The position numbers and the translations under genes were made by a program. The notes below the pieces were generated by a model. That model worked only from the letters and a program-made list of their open reading frames with translations. It did no database searches and was not told where the DNA came from. Source: Flavobacterium agricola (lineage in GTDB: Bacteria; Bacteroidota; Bacteroidia; Flavobacteriales; Flavobacteriaceae). From it: a stretch of DNA of 64,000 nucleotides. Below, in pieces: positions 42,264-51,871 of the stretch; the first letter of the stretch is position 1, and every line of letters begins with the position of its first letter. The stretch spans positions 1,984,001 to 2,048,000 of the forward strand of contig NZ_CP081495.1 in the NCBI RefSeq assembly GCF_025919725.1, in the 5' to 3' direction.

Positions 42264-42704
42264 TTATCTTCTTTTTTTAAAAAAATCAAGCATTAATTGA
42301 GCACATTCATTTTCTAACACCCCACGTAGAACTTTTGTTTTAGGATGCAAGTTGGCTCCTAAAGCTACATACCCACGTTTTTCATCGGCTGCACCATAAA
42401 CAACTTTACTTATTTGGCTCCAATACAAAGCACCAGCGCACATTTGACAAGGTTCTAAGGTTACATACAAGGTACAATTATGTAAATATTTACCGCCCAA
42501 ATTATTAGCTGATGCCGTTATAGCTTGCATTTCTGCATGCGCCGTTACATCATTCAACATTTCGGTTAAATTATGCGTTTTAGCAATAATCTGATTGTTA
42601 ACTACAACCACAGCGCCAACAGGAATTTCGCCTGCATCAAAAGCATTTTTTGCTTCAGACAAAGCGATGCGCATAAAATATTCGTCTGTAAAAATATTTT
42701 CCAT
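42264..42704 (-). CDS. tadA: tRNA-specific adenosine deaminase (TadA-like)
   Basis: Deaminates A34 to inosine in tRNA-Arg(ACG). I start at MENIFTDEYFM (146 residues); the ATG 36 bases upstream falls inside the -7 box at 42738-42745. Zinc ligands: 'VTAHAEMQAITASANN' (HAE) and 'VTLEPCQMCAGALYWS' (PCxxC). 'GEIPVGAVVVVNNQIIAKTHN' is typical of TadA. A guanine-deaminase-like relative cannot be fully excluded. It is divergent from dxs over overlapping promoters. Confidence 0.93.
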   Translation of the reverse strand: MENIFTDEYFMRIALSEAKNAFDAGEIPVGAVVVVNNQIIAKTHNLTEMLNDVTAHAEMQAITASANNLGGKYLHNCTLYVTLEPCQMCAGALYWSQISKVVYGAADEKRGYVALGANLHPKTKVLRGVLENECAQLMLDFFKKRR

Positions 42705-42737
42705 AATTCTAATATGTTCAATAAAAAATTGTTTATA

Positions 42738-42745
42738 CAAAAATA
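42738..42745 (-). promoter_or_regulatory. -7 box (TATTTTTG) of tadA
   Basis: A perfect TAnnTTTG on the minus strand about 34 bases before the tadA ATG. It lies only 12 bp from the dxs -7 box on the other strand. Confidence 0.5.
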
Positions 42746-42757
42746 CAATACATATTG

Positions 42758-42765
42758 TACCTTTG
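42758..42765 (+). promoter_or_regulatory. -7 box (TACCTTTG) of dxs
   Basis: A perfect TAnnTTTG whose G is 7 bases before the dxs ATG, so the transcript would have almost no leader. A TTG at 42729-42731 is 26 bp away, longer than usual. Confidence 0.5.
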
Positions 42766-42772
42766 TTGTGCT

Positions 42773-44551
42773 ATGAGTAAAGTATTAAAACATATTTCTG
42801 AACCGGCCGATTTACGCCAATTGCCAATTGCTGATTTACCGGTAGTTGCGCAAGAATTGCGAGATTTTATAATTGATATCGTTTCTACCAAAGAAGGGCA
42901 TTTGGGAGCAAGCTTAGGCGTTGTAGAACTTACCATTGCTTTGCATTATGTTTTTAATACGCCGAATGATTTATTGGTTTGGGATGTGGGCCACCAGGCT
43001 TATGGCCATAAAATACTTACCGGTCGTAAAGCAATTTTTGATACCAATCGCCAAAAAAACGGTATTTCAGGATTTCCGAAACGTGCAGAAAGCGAATACG
43101 ATGCGTTTGGCGTTGGCCATTCGTCTACCTCAATTTCTGCTGCTTTAGGCATGGCATTGGCTTCGGCTTTACAAGGCGATACCGAAAAGCAACACATAGC
43201 GGTTATTGGTGATGCATCTATTGCATCAGGAATGGCTTTTGAAGGATTAAATCACGCCGGTGTTACCGATGCTAACTTATTGGTTATTTTAAATGATAAT
43301 GCCATTGGGATTGACCCTAGCGTTGGAGCGTTAAAACAATATTTAACCGAAGTTAAGGCCGGAACAACGCACCGAGCAAACAATATTATTAAAGCACTAA
43401 ACTTTGATTATTCAGGACCGATTGACGGCCATGATATTGAAGGTTTAATTAAAGAGCTAAATCGATTAAAACAAATTAAAGGCCCTAAGTTTTTACATGT
43501 AATCACCACAAAAGGCAAAGGTTTAAAACAAGCCGAAGAAGATCAGGTACTTTATCATGCTCCGGGCAAATTTAATAAAGAAACGGGCGATATTTACCCG
43601 AAAACAGAAGTTGGTTTACCACCTAAATTTCAAGATGTTTTTGGGCATACCATTGTTGAATTGGCAGAAAAAAACCCGAAAATTATTGGAATTACTCCGG
43701 CCATGCCAACAGGCTCTTCCTTAAAATACATGATGGAACGCTTTCCGGATCGTGCCATTGATGTGGGCATTGCCGAACAGCATGCTGTAACTTTGGCTGC
43801 CGGTATGGCAACACAAGGATTAGTTGTTTTTTGTAACATCTATTCAACCTTTTTACAGCGCGCTTACGATCAGGTTATTCATGATGTTGCCTTACAAAAT
43901 TTACCCGTTATTTTTTGTTTAGATCGCGCAGGATTGGTGGGCGAAGATGGTGCCACACACCAAGGCGTTTATGATATTGCTTATTTAAATTGCGTACCTA
44001 ACTTAACGTTGGTTGCTCCTTTAAATGAAATGGAACTACGCAACATTATGTTTACCGCACAGCAAGGTTTAAGTTTTCCGTTAGCGATTCGTTATCCGCG
44101 CGGACGTGGATATCACGTAAATTGGAAAAATGAATTTGAAACTTTTGTTTTTTCAAAAGTGCATCAATTAAACCATGGTAAAAAAACAGCTGTTTTAACA
44201 ACCGGAACAATCGGAAATCAGGCACTAAATGTTATTTTGAGTAATCAAAATTTAAAACAAAATGTTTCGTTATATCATTTTCCGACTATAAAACCTTTAA
44301 ATGAAGCTGAACTGCGAAAAATTGCAGCAAAATACGAACAAATTATTACAATTGAAGAAGGAAGCATTGTGGGCGGATTTGGCTCTAGCCTTGCTGTTTT
44401 TTACAATCAGGAAGAAATAAATGTTAAAATTAAGCATTTAGGCGTTCCAGATTGCATTGTTGAGCATGCAACTGTTTTACAGCAACAAGAATTTTGTAAT
44501 TTAGACGAAAATTATTTGAGAAATCTTTTAGAAAGATATTTAAATTTATAA
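42773..44551 (+). CDS. dxs: 1-deoxy-D-xylulose-5-phosphate synthase
   Basis: The first enzyme of the MEP isoprenoid pathway, condensing pyruvate and glyceraldehyde-3-phosphate with thiamine diphosphate. I start at MSKVLKHISEPADL (592 residues), since the ATG at 42755 lies within the promoter box. Motifs: 'LVWDVGHQAYGHKILTGRK', the ThDP/Mg loop 'VIGDASIASGMAFEGLNHAG', 'DVGIAEQHAVTLAAGMA' with the catalytic Glu, and 'DRAGLVGEDGATHQGVYD'. It is followed after 31 bp by the DUF3078 gene, probably in one operon. It supplies precursors for quinones and the prenyl-glycerol enzyme in this window. Confidence 0.97.
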   Translation: MSKVLKHISEPADLRQLPIADLPVVAQELRDFIIDIVSTKEGHLGASLGVVELTIALHYVFNTPNDLLVWDVGHQAYGHKILTGRKAIFDTNRQKNGISGFPKRAESEYDAFGVGHSSTSISAALGMALASALQGDTEKQHIAVIGDASIASGMAFEGLNHAGVTDANLLVILNDNAIGIDPSVGALKQYLTEVKAGTTHRANNIIKALNFDYSGPIDGHDIEGLIKELNRLKQIKGPKFLHVITTKGKGLKQAEEDQVLYHAPGKFNKETGDIYPKTEVGLPPKFQDVFGHTIVELAEKNPKIIGITPAMPTGSSLKYMMERFPDRAIDVGIAEQHAVTLAAGMATQGLVVFCNIYSTFLQRAYDQVIHDVALQNLPVIFCLDRAGLVGEDGATHQGVYDIAYLNCVPNLTLVAPLNEMELRNIMFTAQQGLSFPLAIRYPRGRGYHVNWKNEFETFVFSKVHQLNHGKKTAVLTTGTIGNQALNVILSNQNLKQNVSLYHFPTIKPLNEAELRKIAAKYEQIITIEEGSIVGGFGSSLAVFYNQEEINVKIKHLGVPDCIVEHATVLQQQEFCNLDENYLRNLLERYLNL

Positions 44552-44582
44552 CATTTGTAATCCCCACTATATAATTATCTAA

Positions 44583-45578
44583 ATGAAAAAAATAATTTAT
44601 TTATTTACTTTTTTATTATTGATTGCAAGCCAATTACATGCACAAGAAAAAGAAAAAGATACAAATGAAAAAAAACATCCCATTGGTTATTGGGAGCGTA
44701 GTAATACGGTAGGATTAGATTTAACTCAGGTTTCATTCGTGAATTGGAACGCCGGCGGACAAAACTCAGTTTCGGCTTTAGCTAAAGGGCATTTTACCCG
44801 AAAACTTACTAAAGGCCGTTTGTTATGGAATAATGAATTAATTACGCGTTATGGTTTTAACAAGCAAGTTGACCGAGAAACAAGAAAAACGGACGACGTT
44901 TTTCAGATCAACTCAACCGCAGGTTACAGAACCGATTCAATTTCTAATTGGTATTATTCGGCTAAGTTTAATTTTATCACACAATTTACCAATGGTTATG
45001 CGTATCCAGATAAAACAAAACCCATTTCTAAACCTTTTGCGCCAGCATATTTATTTCTGGGTTTGGGTACCGAATATGTTGATAAGGTAAATAACTTTAA
45101 CGTTTATCTTTCGCCATTTACAGCTAAGTTAACTTTGGTTTTAGACCAAATGTTAGCCAACCAAGGTTCGTACGGAGTTGAAAAAGCAGTTTACGACGAA
45201 GCGGGAAACCTAGTACGTTTGGGAGAAAAAACCAGAACTGAATTTGGTATTTTAGTTTCTGGGCAGTACAAAACGCAATTATGGGATAACATTAACTTAG
45301 ATACACGCGCTTCGCTTTATACCGATTATTTAAATAGATTTGGAAATATTGATGTTGATTTACAAGCAAACTTAAATATGAAGGTTAACAAATACGTACA
45401 AGCTAGTATTTTTGCACATTTAATTTATGATGACGATATTAAGGCAGTACGCGAAGTTGATGGGCAAAACGTAAAAATTGGCCCGCATTCAGTTAAAACA
45501 AATTTTAGGTATTGGTTTAAATTATACCTTTTAAATAAAAAAAAGTTCAGCCAATTGGCTGAACTTTTTTTTATTTAA
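44583..45578 (+). CDS. DUF3078 outer-membrane-type protein
   Basis: A 331-residue exported protein (signal MKKIIYLFTFLLLIASQLHA) of family DUF3078, restricted to Bacteroidota. The fingerprint 'VGLDLTQVSFVNWNAGGQNS' is followed by strand pairs such as 'GRLLWNNELITRYGFNK' and 'NINLDTRASLYTDYLNRFG', suggesting an outer-membrane barrel of about 12-14 strands. Function unknown. The last residues KKFSQLAELFFI are encoded by the terminator hairpin itself. The 3' end overlaps that of the convergent peptidase gene by 8 bp. Confidence 0.85.
   Translation: MKKIIYLFTFLLLIASQLHAQEKEKDTNEKKHPIGYWERSNTVGLDLTQVSFVNWNAGGQNSVSALAKGHFTRKLTKGRLLWNNELITRYGFNKQVDRETRKTDDVFQINSTAGYRTDSISNWYYSAKFNFITQFTNGYAYPDKTKPISKPFAPAYLFLGLGTEYVDKVNNFNVYLSPFTAKLTLVLDQMLANQGSYGVEKAVYDEAGNLVRLGEKTRTEFGILVSGQYKTQLWDNINLDTRASLYTDYLNRFGNIDVDLQANLNMKVNKYVQASIFAHLIYDDDIKAVREVDGQNVKIGPHSVKTNFRYWFKLYLLNKKKFSQLAELFFI
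45537..45572. terminator. Terminator embedded in two convergent coding ends
   Basis: Poly-A plus GTTCAGCC, loop AATT, GGCTGAAC plus T8. It lies wholly within the DUF3078 reading frame, upstream of its stop at 45576-45578, and overlaps the stop of the peptidase gene (45571-45573). Confidence 0.88.
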
Positions 45579-48204
45579 TAACCTTGCTTTGATAATCAAC
45601 TTTATCTCCTTTTATACGAACAAAATAAACACCTTTAGCCAAATCTGACATTTTTAATCGGGCAATGTTCGAAAAGTTATCCAATAATTCGCTTCGAAGT
45701 TGTTTGCCATGAATATCAAACAATTCTACCTGAATGGTTGAGGAATAATTAGGAATAGCAATAAACAAATCTTGCAACACCGGATTAGGATAAACCTTAA
45801 TTTGAGGTTGTTCCGGAATTGTATTTGTTTGGTTGTTGCACGTTTCGGGACGCGTAAAATCTTCAACCTGATCTTTAATATCTTCAGGAAATTCGTTCAG
45901 TCCGGCAGAAGCATGTAAACCAACACCACGATCGGCAAAAGCTTGCCATATTTTACATGAATGTGCGCCATTGTACAGCAATTCGTCTGCTTTTAAAATA
46001 GCATTTCTACCCGTAATAAAGGACGGATTACACGGTTGTAACTTTAAACCATTCATCACCAACTGAAAAGCAATATAATTACCACTTGTAGGATTAGTAA
46101 AGCTGGCATCAAATCCAAAATCGTCAAGCAATAGCCAAGTTAAATCCCACAAAATGCTTGCCCAAACAGTTCCCACCTGATGTGCATTAACTTTTATAAC
46201 GCCGTCGGTTGTAGTAAAACTTCGGTTCGTTATGGCATAGGTTGCCGGATTGATTTGTTTATCGGTGCTATAAGGATGCCTTCGAATACCTTGTGCATTT
46301 GTATTACCCCCGGAAACATAGCTACCAATTCCTACTGGTGCTTGTCCAGAATCGCCATTTTTAAGCTGTAACAACAACGAAAAATAATCAGACCAACCTT
46401 CGCCCATTTGCTCTGCAGAAATTAAACAAGATGCGTTGCCACGACCACCGGTTAATCGCGAGGTAACGCCGTGAGCAAATTCATGAATAATAATACTGTT
46501 GTCAAAACTTGCATCGTATATTTTTCTATGAATGGCTTGTTCAATTTCTATTTGAATTTCTTGCTTTTTGTTTAACTGTTCAATCCATAAATTACCGGTT
46601 TCGTAGCTCACAAAAACAGCTGGAATTGTAATTCTATTGTCGGAACCCGACATGGTAACCAATTCTTCATTCGGAATATTATTCATAACCACAACAGCAA
46701 TTGCTCCAGCCAATTGTGCCTGATAAACCTTTTCGGTAAAACTACATCCACCACGAACAACTAAAGCAATGTTACCAGCTAAAGCATTTGCATTACTCGG
46801 AAACGTGCAACCGGAATTAGATCCGTCAGCATCGGTTACTAAAACAAGTTTTGCTGCAAAACCGTTCGGAAAAACTGGTACAGCAACGTGGCCAGCATCA
46901 AAAGCATTTGTGCTGGATTTATAAGCGCCCTTTATTTCTTCAGGTTCAGAAACAAAAACTAAATCTGCAGTATCTTGTTTCCATAAATACATTTGAATTC
47001 TGGGGCTAGATCCGTCGCGCGGAACAGAAATATTAGCATTGTTTACTCCAGATCCATCTTGTGCTTCAGCCAAAAGCGGATCAGAACCATCTAAATATCT
47101 AGAATTTAATCGATTGTATTGATTTTGCTGAAAATTCCCGCTATTTTCATCGAAGCCAAAGGCGTAAAACAAATCGTGCAACGCATTGGTGGTATAAAAC
47201 AGATTGGTTATGGCAGCATCTGTGCTCTGAGAAGGCGGTGCTATTTCACCACGAAACGGAAACACGAACTTCAAATTAGGCCCACCGTCGGGTGAATAAC
47301 CCGGCTTGTTTTCTGACTTATTATCTTCATACGCATAAACATTATTTCCGCGCGTTATGGTATAATCGGCACCTGGAAAGCCATCAACATCATGCCAACC
47401 AAAAGGAGAAGCAATTGGATGTGCAGGATTTTTTAACAATTGACGGGTATTTTGCAACGGCCCTGGCGTTTGAAAAGGAAAAACCAGATAGCCTGAATCA
47501 GCTTTTATATTTTTTTCTGCTATTGTATTTTTTGAAAGAAAAGAAGAGTTGCTATGATTATGATGAGCAGCCGTGCAATTTAAAGTTAGCAACGTATTTT
47601 TACTTACTTCTAAACTAGAAGCCAGAATTTGTACTACAAACAATTGTTGTTGGTCGGCCGTATATAATTCAATATTATAGGCCAAATCTAACCACCCAGA
47701 CTCAGTTTGTGCATATACAACATCTATAAAAACAGGATGTGCCTCATAACCAACTACCCAAGTTTGAAACTGATTAAGCGCAAGCGTTAGAATCGGCTTA
47801 GTTTGCGGAAGTTGATAACCATGAAGCGTTAATGCTTTTTGCAACGCAGCTTGCATGCTATTTTGCTTTTGAGACGTATTCTGAGGACGTAACTTTGCAG
47901 CTGTTGTGGTATTAAATTGACGATCAACCTGAGTAATTTGATTGTTTTTAATTACAACCGTTGTTTGATTTTTATCAATCGGAATGCCGTGAATTTGTTG
48001 TTGTACATAATATACAGAGGCAGATCCAACCTGGTTTTGTGATTGAATAACAACATCTACCTCGGCAGATGCAGAGCCAGAACTATTTAATGCTTGTTTA
48101 AAATAGCCTTTAATTATATCAGGATGTGATTGCGAAAAAACTGTGTAGTAGGTAAAAAGAAAAACAAATAGCGTTATCTTTTTTATGGTTGGTTTACATA
48201 ACAT
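45571..48204 (-). CDS. T9SS-secreted M36 (fungalysin-type) metallopeptidase
   Basis: An 877-residue secreted protease. Signal peptide (about 1-24), FTP propeptide ('VYYVQQQIHGIPIDKNQTTVVI'), then the M36 catalytic domain with zinc motif 'IIIHEFAHGVTSRLTGG' and the third ligand Glu in 'SAEQMGEGWSDYFSLLL'. A protease-associated (PA) insert at about 450-540 reads 'NIALVVRGGCSFTEKVYQAQLAGAIAVVVMN'. The C-terminal 80 residues ('IKVYPNPVLQDLFI...GVYFVRIKGD') form a type A T9SS sorting domain, so it is exported by the gliding/T9SS machinery that includes GldD. It probably digests external protein. Confidence 0.95.
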   Translation of the reverse strand: MLCKPTIKKITLFVFLFTYYTVFSQSHPDIIKGYFKQALNSSGSASAEVDVVIQSQNQVGSASVYYVQQQIHGIPIDKNQTTVVIKNNQITQVDRQFNTTTAAKLRPQNTSQKQNSMQAALQKALTLHGYQLPQTKPILTLALNQFQTWVVGYEAHPVFIDVVYAQTESGWLDLAYNIELYTADQQQLFVVQILASSLEVSKNTLLTLNCTAAHHNHSNSSFLSKNTIAEKNIKADSGYLVFPFQTPGPLQNTRQLLKNPAHPIASPFGWHDVDGFPGADYTITRGNNVYAYEDNKSENKPGYSPDGGPNLKFVFPFRGEIAPPSQSTDAAITNLFYTTNALHDLFYAFGFDENSGNFQQNQYNRLNSRYLDGSDPLLAEAQDGSGVNNANISVPRDGSSPRIQMYLWKQDTADLVFVSEPEEIKGAYKSSTNAFDAGHVAVPVFPNGFAAKLVLVTDADGSNSGCTFPSNANALAGNIALVVRGGCSFTEKVYQAQLAGAIAVVVMNNIPNEELVTMSGSDNRITIPAVFVSYETGNLWIEQLNKKQEIQIEIEQAIHRKIYDASFDNSIIIHEFAHGVTSRLTGGRGNASCLISAEQMGEGWSDYFSLLLQLKNGDSGQAPVGIGSYVSGGNTNAQGIRRHPYSTDKQINPATYAITNRSFTTTDGVIKVNAHQVGTVWASILWDLTWLLLDDFGFDASFTNPTSGNYIAFQLVMNGLKLQPCNPSFITGRNAILKADELLYNGAHSCKIWQAFADRGVGLHASAGLNEFPEDIKDQVEDFTRPETCNNQTNTIPEQPQIKVYPNPVLQDLFIAIPNYSSTIQVELFDIHGKQLRSELLDNFSNIARLKMSDLAKGVYFVRIKGDKVDYQSKVIK

Positions 48205-48207
48205 TAT

Positions 48208-48972
48208 TTATGATTCTAGTGAAAAAATATCCTGATCGTATAAAAAACCAAGTTTAGCAATCGCTTTATCTTTAGGTTCTTTGTGTAAAGTAGTATAAAC
48301 AACAGCTTCGTGGTTAAAAGGTGCAACTAAATATTCTCCCATATAATCAACAACCTGAGAATGCCCAACATAATTAGCGTTGTATCCGTCAATACCAATT
48401 CGATTCACACCAATGGTATAAGTCATATTTTCAATCGCTCTAGCCTTTAATAAAGAATCCCAAGCATAGATACGTTTTTCAGGCCAAGATGCCACATAAA
48501 GCAGTAAATCGTAATTTACATTATTGCGAGCAAAAGCAGGAAAGCGCAAATCGTAACAAACCAACGGACAAATTTTCCATTCTTTATATTCTACAAGTAA
48601 ACGATTTTTTCCTGCAGTAAAAACATCTTGTTCTTTAACTAAAGAAAACAAATGGCGTTTATCGTAATGCTGAACTGGATTATTTGGGGCAATAAAAACC
48701 AAACGATTATAAAACTGATTATTTTCTTTAATTATTAAGCTCCCCGTAATGGCAAAGTTTTTTTGCAAAGCAATGGCTTGCAGTTTTTGCAAAACAGCAC
48801 CATCCATGGTTTCATAATTTGTAGCAGGATTCATGGTAAAACCTGTAGTAAACATTTCTGGTAAAACCACCAAATCCGCATCAACAGTTTCTAAAACCGA
48901 ATAAAAATAATTGGCATTGGCAACAATATTTTCCCAAACTAATGGAGCTTGTACTAAGGCAACTTTTAACAT
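48208..48972 (-). CDS. Omega-amidase/nitrilase family hydrolase
   Basis: A carbon-nitrogen hydrolase of 254 residues. The Glu-Lys-Cys triad is visible: Glu in 'LVVLPEMFTTGFTMNP', Lys in 'YDKRHLFSLVKEQD' and Cys in 'ICPLVCYDLRFPAFARN'. The pattern matches the YafV-type omega-amidases, which hydrolyse alpha-ketoglutaramate and similar amides in metabolite repair. It starts 3 bp before the peptidase gene on the same strand, so they may be transcribed together although their roles appear unrelated. Confidence 0.9.
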   Translation of the reverse strand: MLKVALVQAPLVWENIVANANYFYSVLETVDADLVVLPEMFTTGFTMNPATNYETMDGAVLQKLQAIALQKNFAITGSLIIKENNQFYNRLVFIAPNNPVQHYDKRHLFSLVKEQDVFTAGKNRLLVEYKEWKICPLVCYDLRFPAFARNNVNYDLLLYVASWPEKRIYAWDSLLKARAIENMTYTIGVNRIGIDGYNANYVGHSQVVDYMGEYLVAPFNHEAVVYTTLHKEPKDKAIAKLGFLYDQDIFSLES

Positions 48973-48991
48973 TTTTTATTTTAAAGATAAT

Positions 48992-49024
48992 AAAAAAGCT
49001 CGATACTAAGTACCGAGCTTTTTT
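48992..49024 (-). terminator. Intrinsic terminator after sdhB
   Basis: AAAAAAGCTCG...CGAGCTTTTTT with a nearly paired apical part. It lies 22 bp beyond the sdhB stop on its strand. Confidence 0.85.
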
Positions 49025-49045
49025 GTTTGATTTTGATTTTTTAAA

Positions 49046-49807
49046 CTATTCTAAAGTAGCTTTTAAATATTCTCTGTTCATACGAGCAATGTTTTCTAAA
49101 GAAATTCCTTTAGGACATTCAATCTCACATGCTCCAGTATTTGTACAGTTTCCAAAACCTTCTTCGTCCATTTGACGAACCATGTTTTGTACACGTGTAG
49201 CAGCTTCAATTTTACCTTGAGGTAATAAAGCATACTGAGAAACTTTTGCTCCAACAAATAACATAGCAGAACCATTTTTACAAGTTGCAACACAAGCACC
49301 ACAACCAATACAAGCAGCAGCTTCAAAAGCTCTATCTGCATCATGTTTAGGCACAGGAATGTTGTTTGCATCTTGTGTGTTTCCTGATGTATTTACAGAA
49401 ACGAATCCACCTGCTTGTTGAATACGGTCAAAAGAAGAACGGTCAACCATTAAGTCTTTAATTACCGGGAAAGCTTTAGATCTAAAAGGCTCAACATAAA
49501 TTGTATCACCATCTTTAAATTTACGCATGTGTAATTGACAAGTTGTAACACCCATTTCTGGACCATGCGCTTGCCCGTTAATAAATAAAGAACACATACC
49601 ACAGATTCCTTCACGACAATCGTGATCGAAAGCTACCGGCTCTTTTTTCTCTCCAATTAATTGTTCGTTTAATTGGTCTAACATTTCTAAGAAAGAACTG
49701 TCAGTAGAAACATCAGCTAAGCTGTATGTTTCCATAGCACCTTGCGTTTTAGCGTTTTTTTGACGCCAAACTTTAAGGTTAATATTGATATTTTTTGATG
49801 AAGCCAT
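49046..49807 (-). CDS. sdhB: Succinate dehydrogenase/fumarate reductase iron-sulfur subunit
   Basis: Carries electrons from the flavin to the quinone site of complex II. 253 residues. Cluster ligands: 'CREGICGMCSLFINGQ' plus a later Cys for 2Fe-2S, then 'CIGCGACVATCKN' and 'CTNTGACEIECPKGI' for the 4Fe-4S and 3Fe-4S centres. It begins 36 bp after the sdhA stop and is last in the sdhCAB operon, closed by a terminator. The protein works on the cytoplasmic side of the inner membrane. Confidence 0.97.
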   Translation of the reverse strand: MASSKNININLKVWRQKNAKTQGAMETYSLADVSTDSSFLEMLDQLNEQLIGEKKEPVAFDHDCREGICGMCSLFINGQAHGPEMGVTTCQLHMRKFKDGDTIYVEPFRSKAFPVIKDLMVDRSSFDRIQQAGGFVSVNTSGNTQDANNIPVPKHDADRAFEAAACIGCGACVATCKNGSAMLFVGAKVSQYALLPQGKIEAATRVQNMVRQMDEEGFGNCTNTGACEIECPKGISLENIARMNREYLKATLE

Positions 49808-49843
49808 AATATTGATGTATTATTTCCTTCTACGGATTTTAGA

Positions 49844-51853
49844 TTATTTGTAATTTCTTGCAGCGATAGTGATAAACTCATAAACTAATTCTTCTTTATG
49901 AAGAACAGCTTGTGTTGCTTCAGGACCTTTATATTCCCATGCACCAACAAATTTAAAGTTTTCGTCATCACGTAACGTTTCACCTTCAGCATCTTGGTAT
50001 TCTTCACGGAAGTGACCACCACATGATTCTTTACGTTGTAAAGCATCTACAGCCATTAATTGTCCTAATTCCATAAAGTCAGCTACACGTAATGCTTTTT
50101 CTAATTCAGTGTTTAATTCATGAGCTGTACCCGGAACATAAACATTGTTATAGAATTCTTCACGTAAAGCAGCAATCTCAACAATAGCTTCTTTTAAGCC
50201 TTGTTCGTTACGAGCCATACCTACTTTATTCCACATAATTAAACCTAATTCTTTGTGGAATTGATCAACAGATTTAGATCCTTTTACTTCTAATAAACGG
50301 TCAATTAAACCTTTAACATCATTTTCAGCCTCAACGAATTCTGGTAAATCCGTAGAGATATGTCCTGTACGGATATCATCTGCTAAATAATCAGAAATTG
50401 TGTAAGGTAACACAAAATATCCGTCAGCTAAACCTTGCATCAAAGCAGAAGCACCTAAACGGTTAGCTCCGTGGTCTGAGAAGTTTGCTTCACCTGTTAC
50501 GAAACAACCTGGAATTGTAGATTCTAAGTTGTAATCAACCCAAACACCACCCATTGTGTAGTGAACTGCTGGATAAATTTTCATAGGTGTTTCATATGGA
50601 TTCTCGTCTGTAATTTTTTCATACATCGTGAACAAGTTACCATATTTCTCTTCTATCCATTGTTTACCTAACTTAATAACGGTTTCTTTAGATGGATTAT
50701 GGTCACCTTGAATGTAAGCCATTTCTTTACCTTTTTTCTCAATCTCAGTTGAGAAATCTAAGTAAACCCCTTCACCAGTAGCGTTATTTTCGATACCAAA
50801 ACCAGCATCACATCTTTCTTTAGCCGCACGTGAAGCAACGTCACGAGGTACTAAGTTACCGAAAGCTGGGTAACGGCGCTCTAAGTAATAATCTCTATCT
50901 TCTTCAGCAATTTGTGTTGGCTTTAATTTACCTGCACGAATTGCTTCTGCATCTTCAATCTTTTTAGGAACCCAAATACGACCCGAGTTACGTAATGATT
51001 CAGACATTAACGTTAACTTAGACTGATTTGTTCCGTGTATTGGAATACAAGTTGGGTGAATTTGTACGTAACATGGGTTAGCAAAGTAAGCTCCTTTTTT
51101 GTGAACTTTCCATGCTGCAGTTACGTTAGAACCCATTGCATTTGTAGACAAGAAATAAACGTTTCCGTAACCACCAGTTGCAATAACAACTGCGTGTGCA
51201 GAATGGCGTTCTAAATCTCCAGTAATTAAGTTACGAGCAATAATACCACGTGCTTTACCATCAACTTTAACTAGATCAAGCATTTCGTGGCGGTTGTACA
51301 TTTTTACGTGTCCTAAACCAATTTGTCTTGATAATGCTGAATAAGCACCTAATAATAATTGCTGACCTGTTTGACCTGCCGCGTAAAAAGTACGTTGTAC
51401 TTGCGTACCACCGAACGAACGGTTGTCTAACAATCCACCGTAATCACGTGCAAAAGGCACTCCTTGAGCCACACATTGGTCAATGATGTTTACAGAAACT
51501 TCAGCTAAACGGTGAACGTTTGCTTCACGTGCTCTATAATCACCACCTTTAATTGTATCATAGAATAAACGGTAAATTGAATCCCCGTCGTTTTGATAAT
51601 TTTTAGCAGCATTTATACCACCTTGTGCAGCAATTGAGTGCGCGCGACGTGGAGAATCTTGGTAACAAAAAGCTTTAACACTATAACCCATTTCTCCTAA
51701 TGATGCCGCAGCAGAAGCTCCTGCTAATCCAGTTCCAACAATGATAACGTCAATTTTACCACGGTTGTTTGGAGCAACAAGTTTTAAATGATCTTTGTAG
51801 TCTGTCCACTTCGTAGAAATGTGACCAGCTGGTATTTTAGAATCTAACTTCAT
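49844..51853 (-). CDS. sdhA: Succinate dehydrogenase/fumarate reductase flavoprotein subunit
   Basis: Oxidises succinate to fumarate with covalently bound FAD. 669 residues, the longer epsilon/Bacteroidota type. The dinucleotide loop is 'IIVGTGLAGASAAASLG' (38-54); the flavin-linking histidine is His72 in 'RRAHSIAAQGGINAAKN'. Active-site segments include 'FVQIHPT'-like 'CYVQIHPTCIP', 'ERRYPAFGNLVPRDVASRAA' and 'HYTMGGVWVDYNLES'. It lies between sdhC (18 bp upstream) and sdhB, all on the minus strand. Confidence 0.98.
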   Translation of the reverse strand: MKLDSKIPAGHISTKWTDYKDHLKLVAPNNRGKIDVIIVGTGLAGASAAASLGEMGYSVKAFCYQDSPRRAHSIAAQGGINAAKNYQNDGDSIYRLFYDTIKGGDYRAREANVHRLAEVSVNIIDQCVAQGVPFARDYGGLLDNRSFGGTQVQRTFYAAGQTGQQLLLGAYSALSRQIGLGHVKMYNRHEMLDLVKVDGKARGIIARNLITGDLERHSAHAVVIATGGYGNVYFLSTNAMGSNVTAAWKVHKKGAYFANPCYVQIHPTCIPIHGTNQSKLTLMSESLRNSGRIWVPKKIEDAEAIRAGKLKPTQIAEEDRDYYLERRYPAFGNLVPRDVASRAAKERCDAGFGIENNATGEGVYLDFSTEIEKKGKEMAYIQGDHNPSKETVIKLGKQWIEEKYGNLFTMYEKITDENPYETPMKIYPAVHYTMGGVWVDYNLESTIPGCFVTGEANFSDHGANRLGASALMQGLADGYFVLPYTISDYLADDIRTGHISTDLPEFVEAENDVKGLIDRLLEVKGSKSVDQFHKELGLIMWNKVGMARNEQGLKEAIVEIAALREEFYNNVYVPGTAHELNTELEKALRVADFMELGQLMAVDALQRKESCGGHFREEYQDAEGETLRDDENFKFVGAWEYKGPEATQAVLHKEELVYEFITIAARNYK

Positions 51854-51871
51854 AATCTTATAGGATATTGA

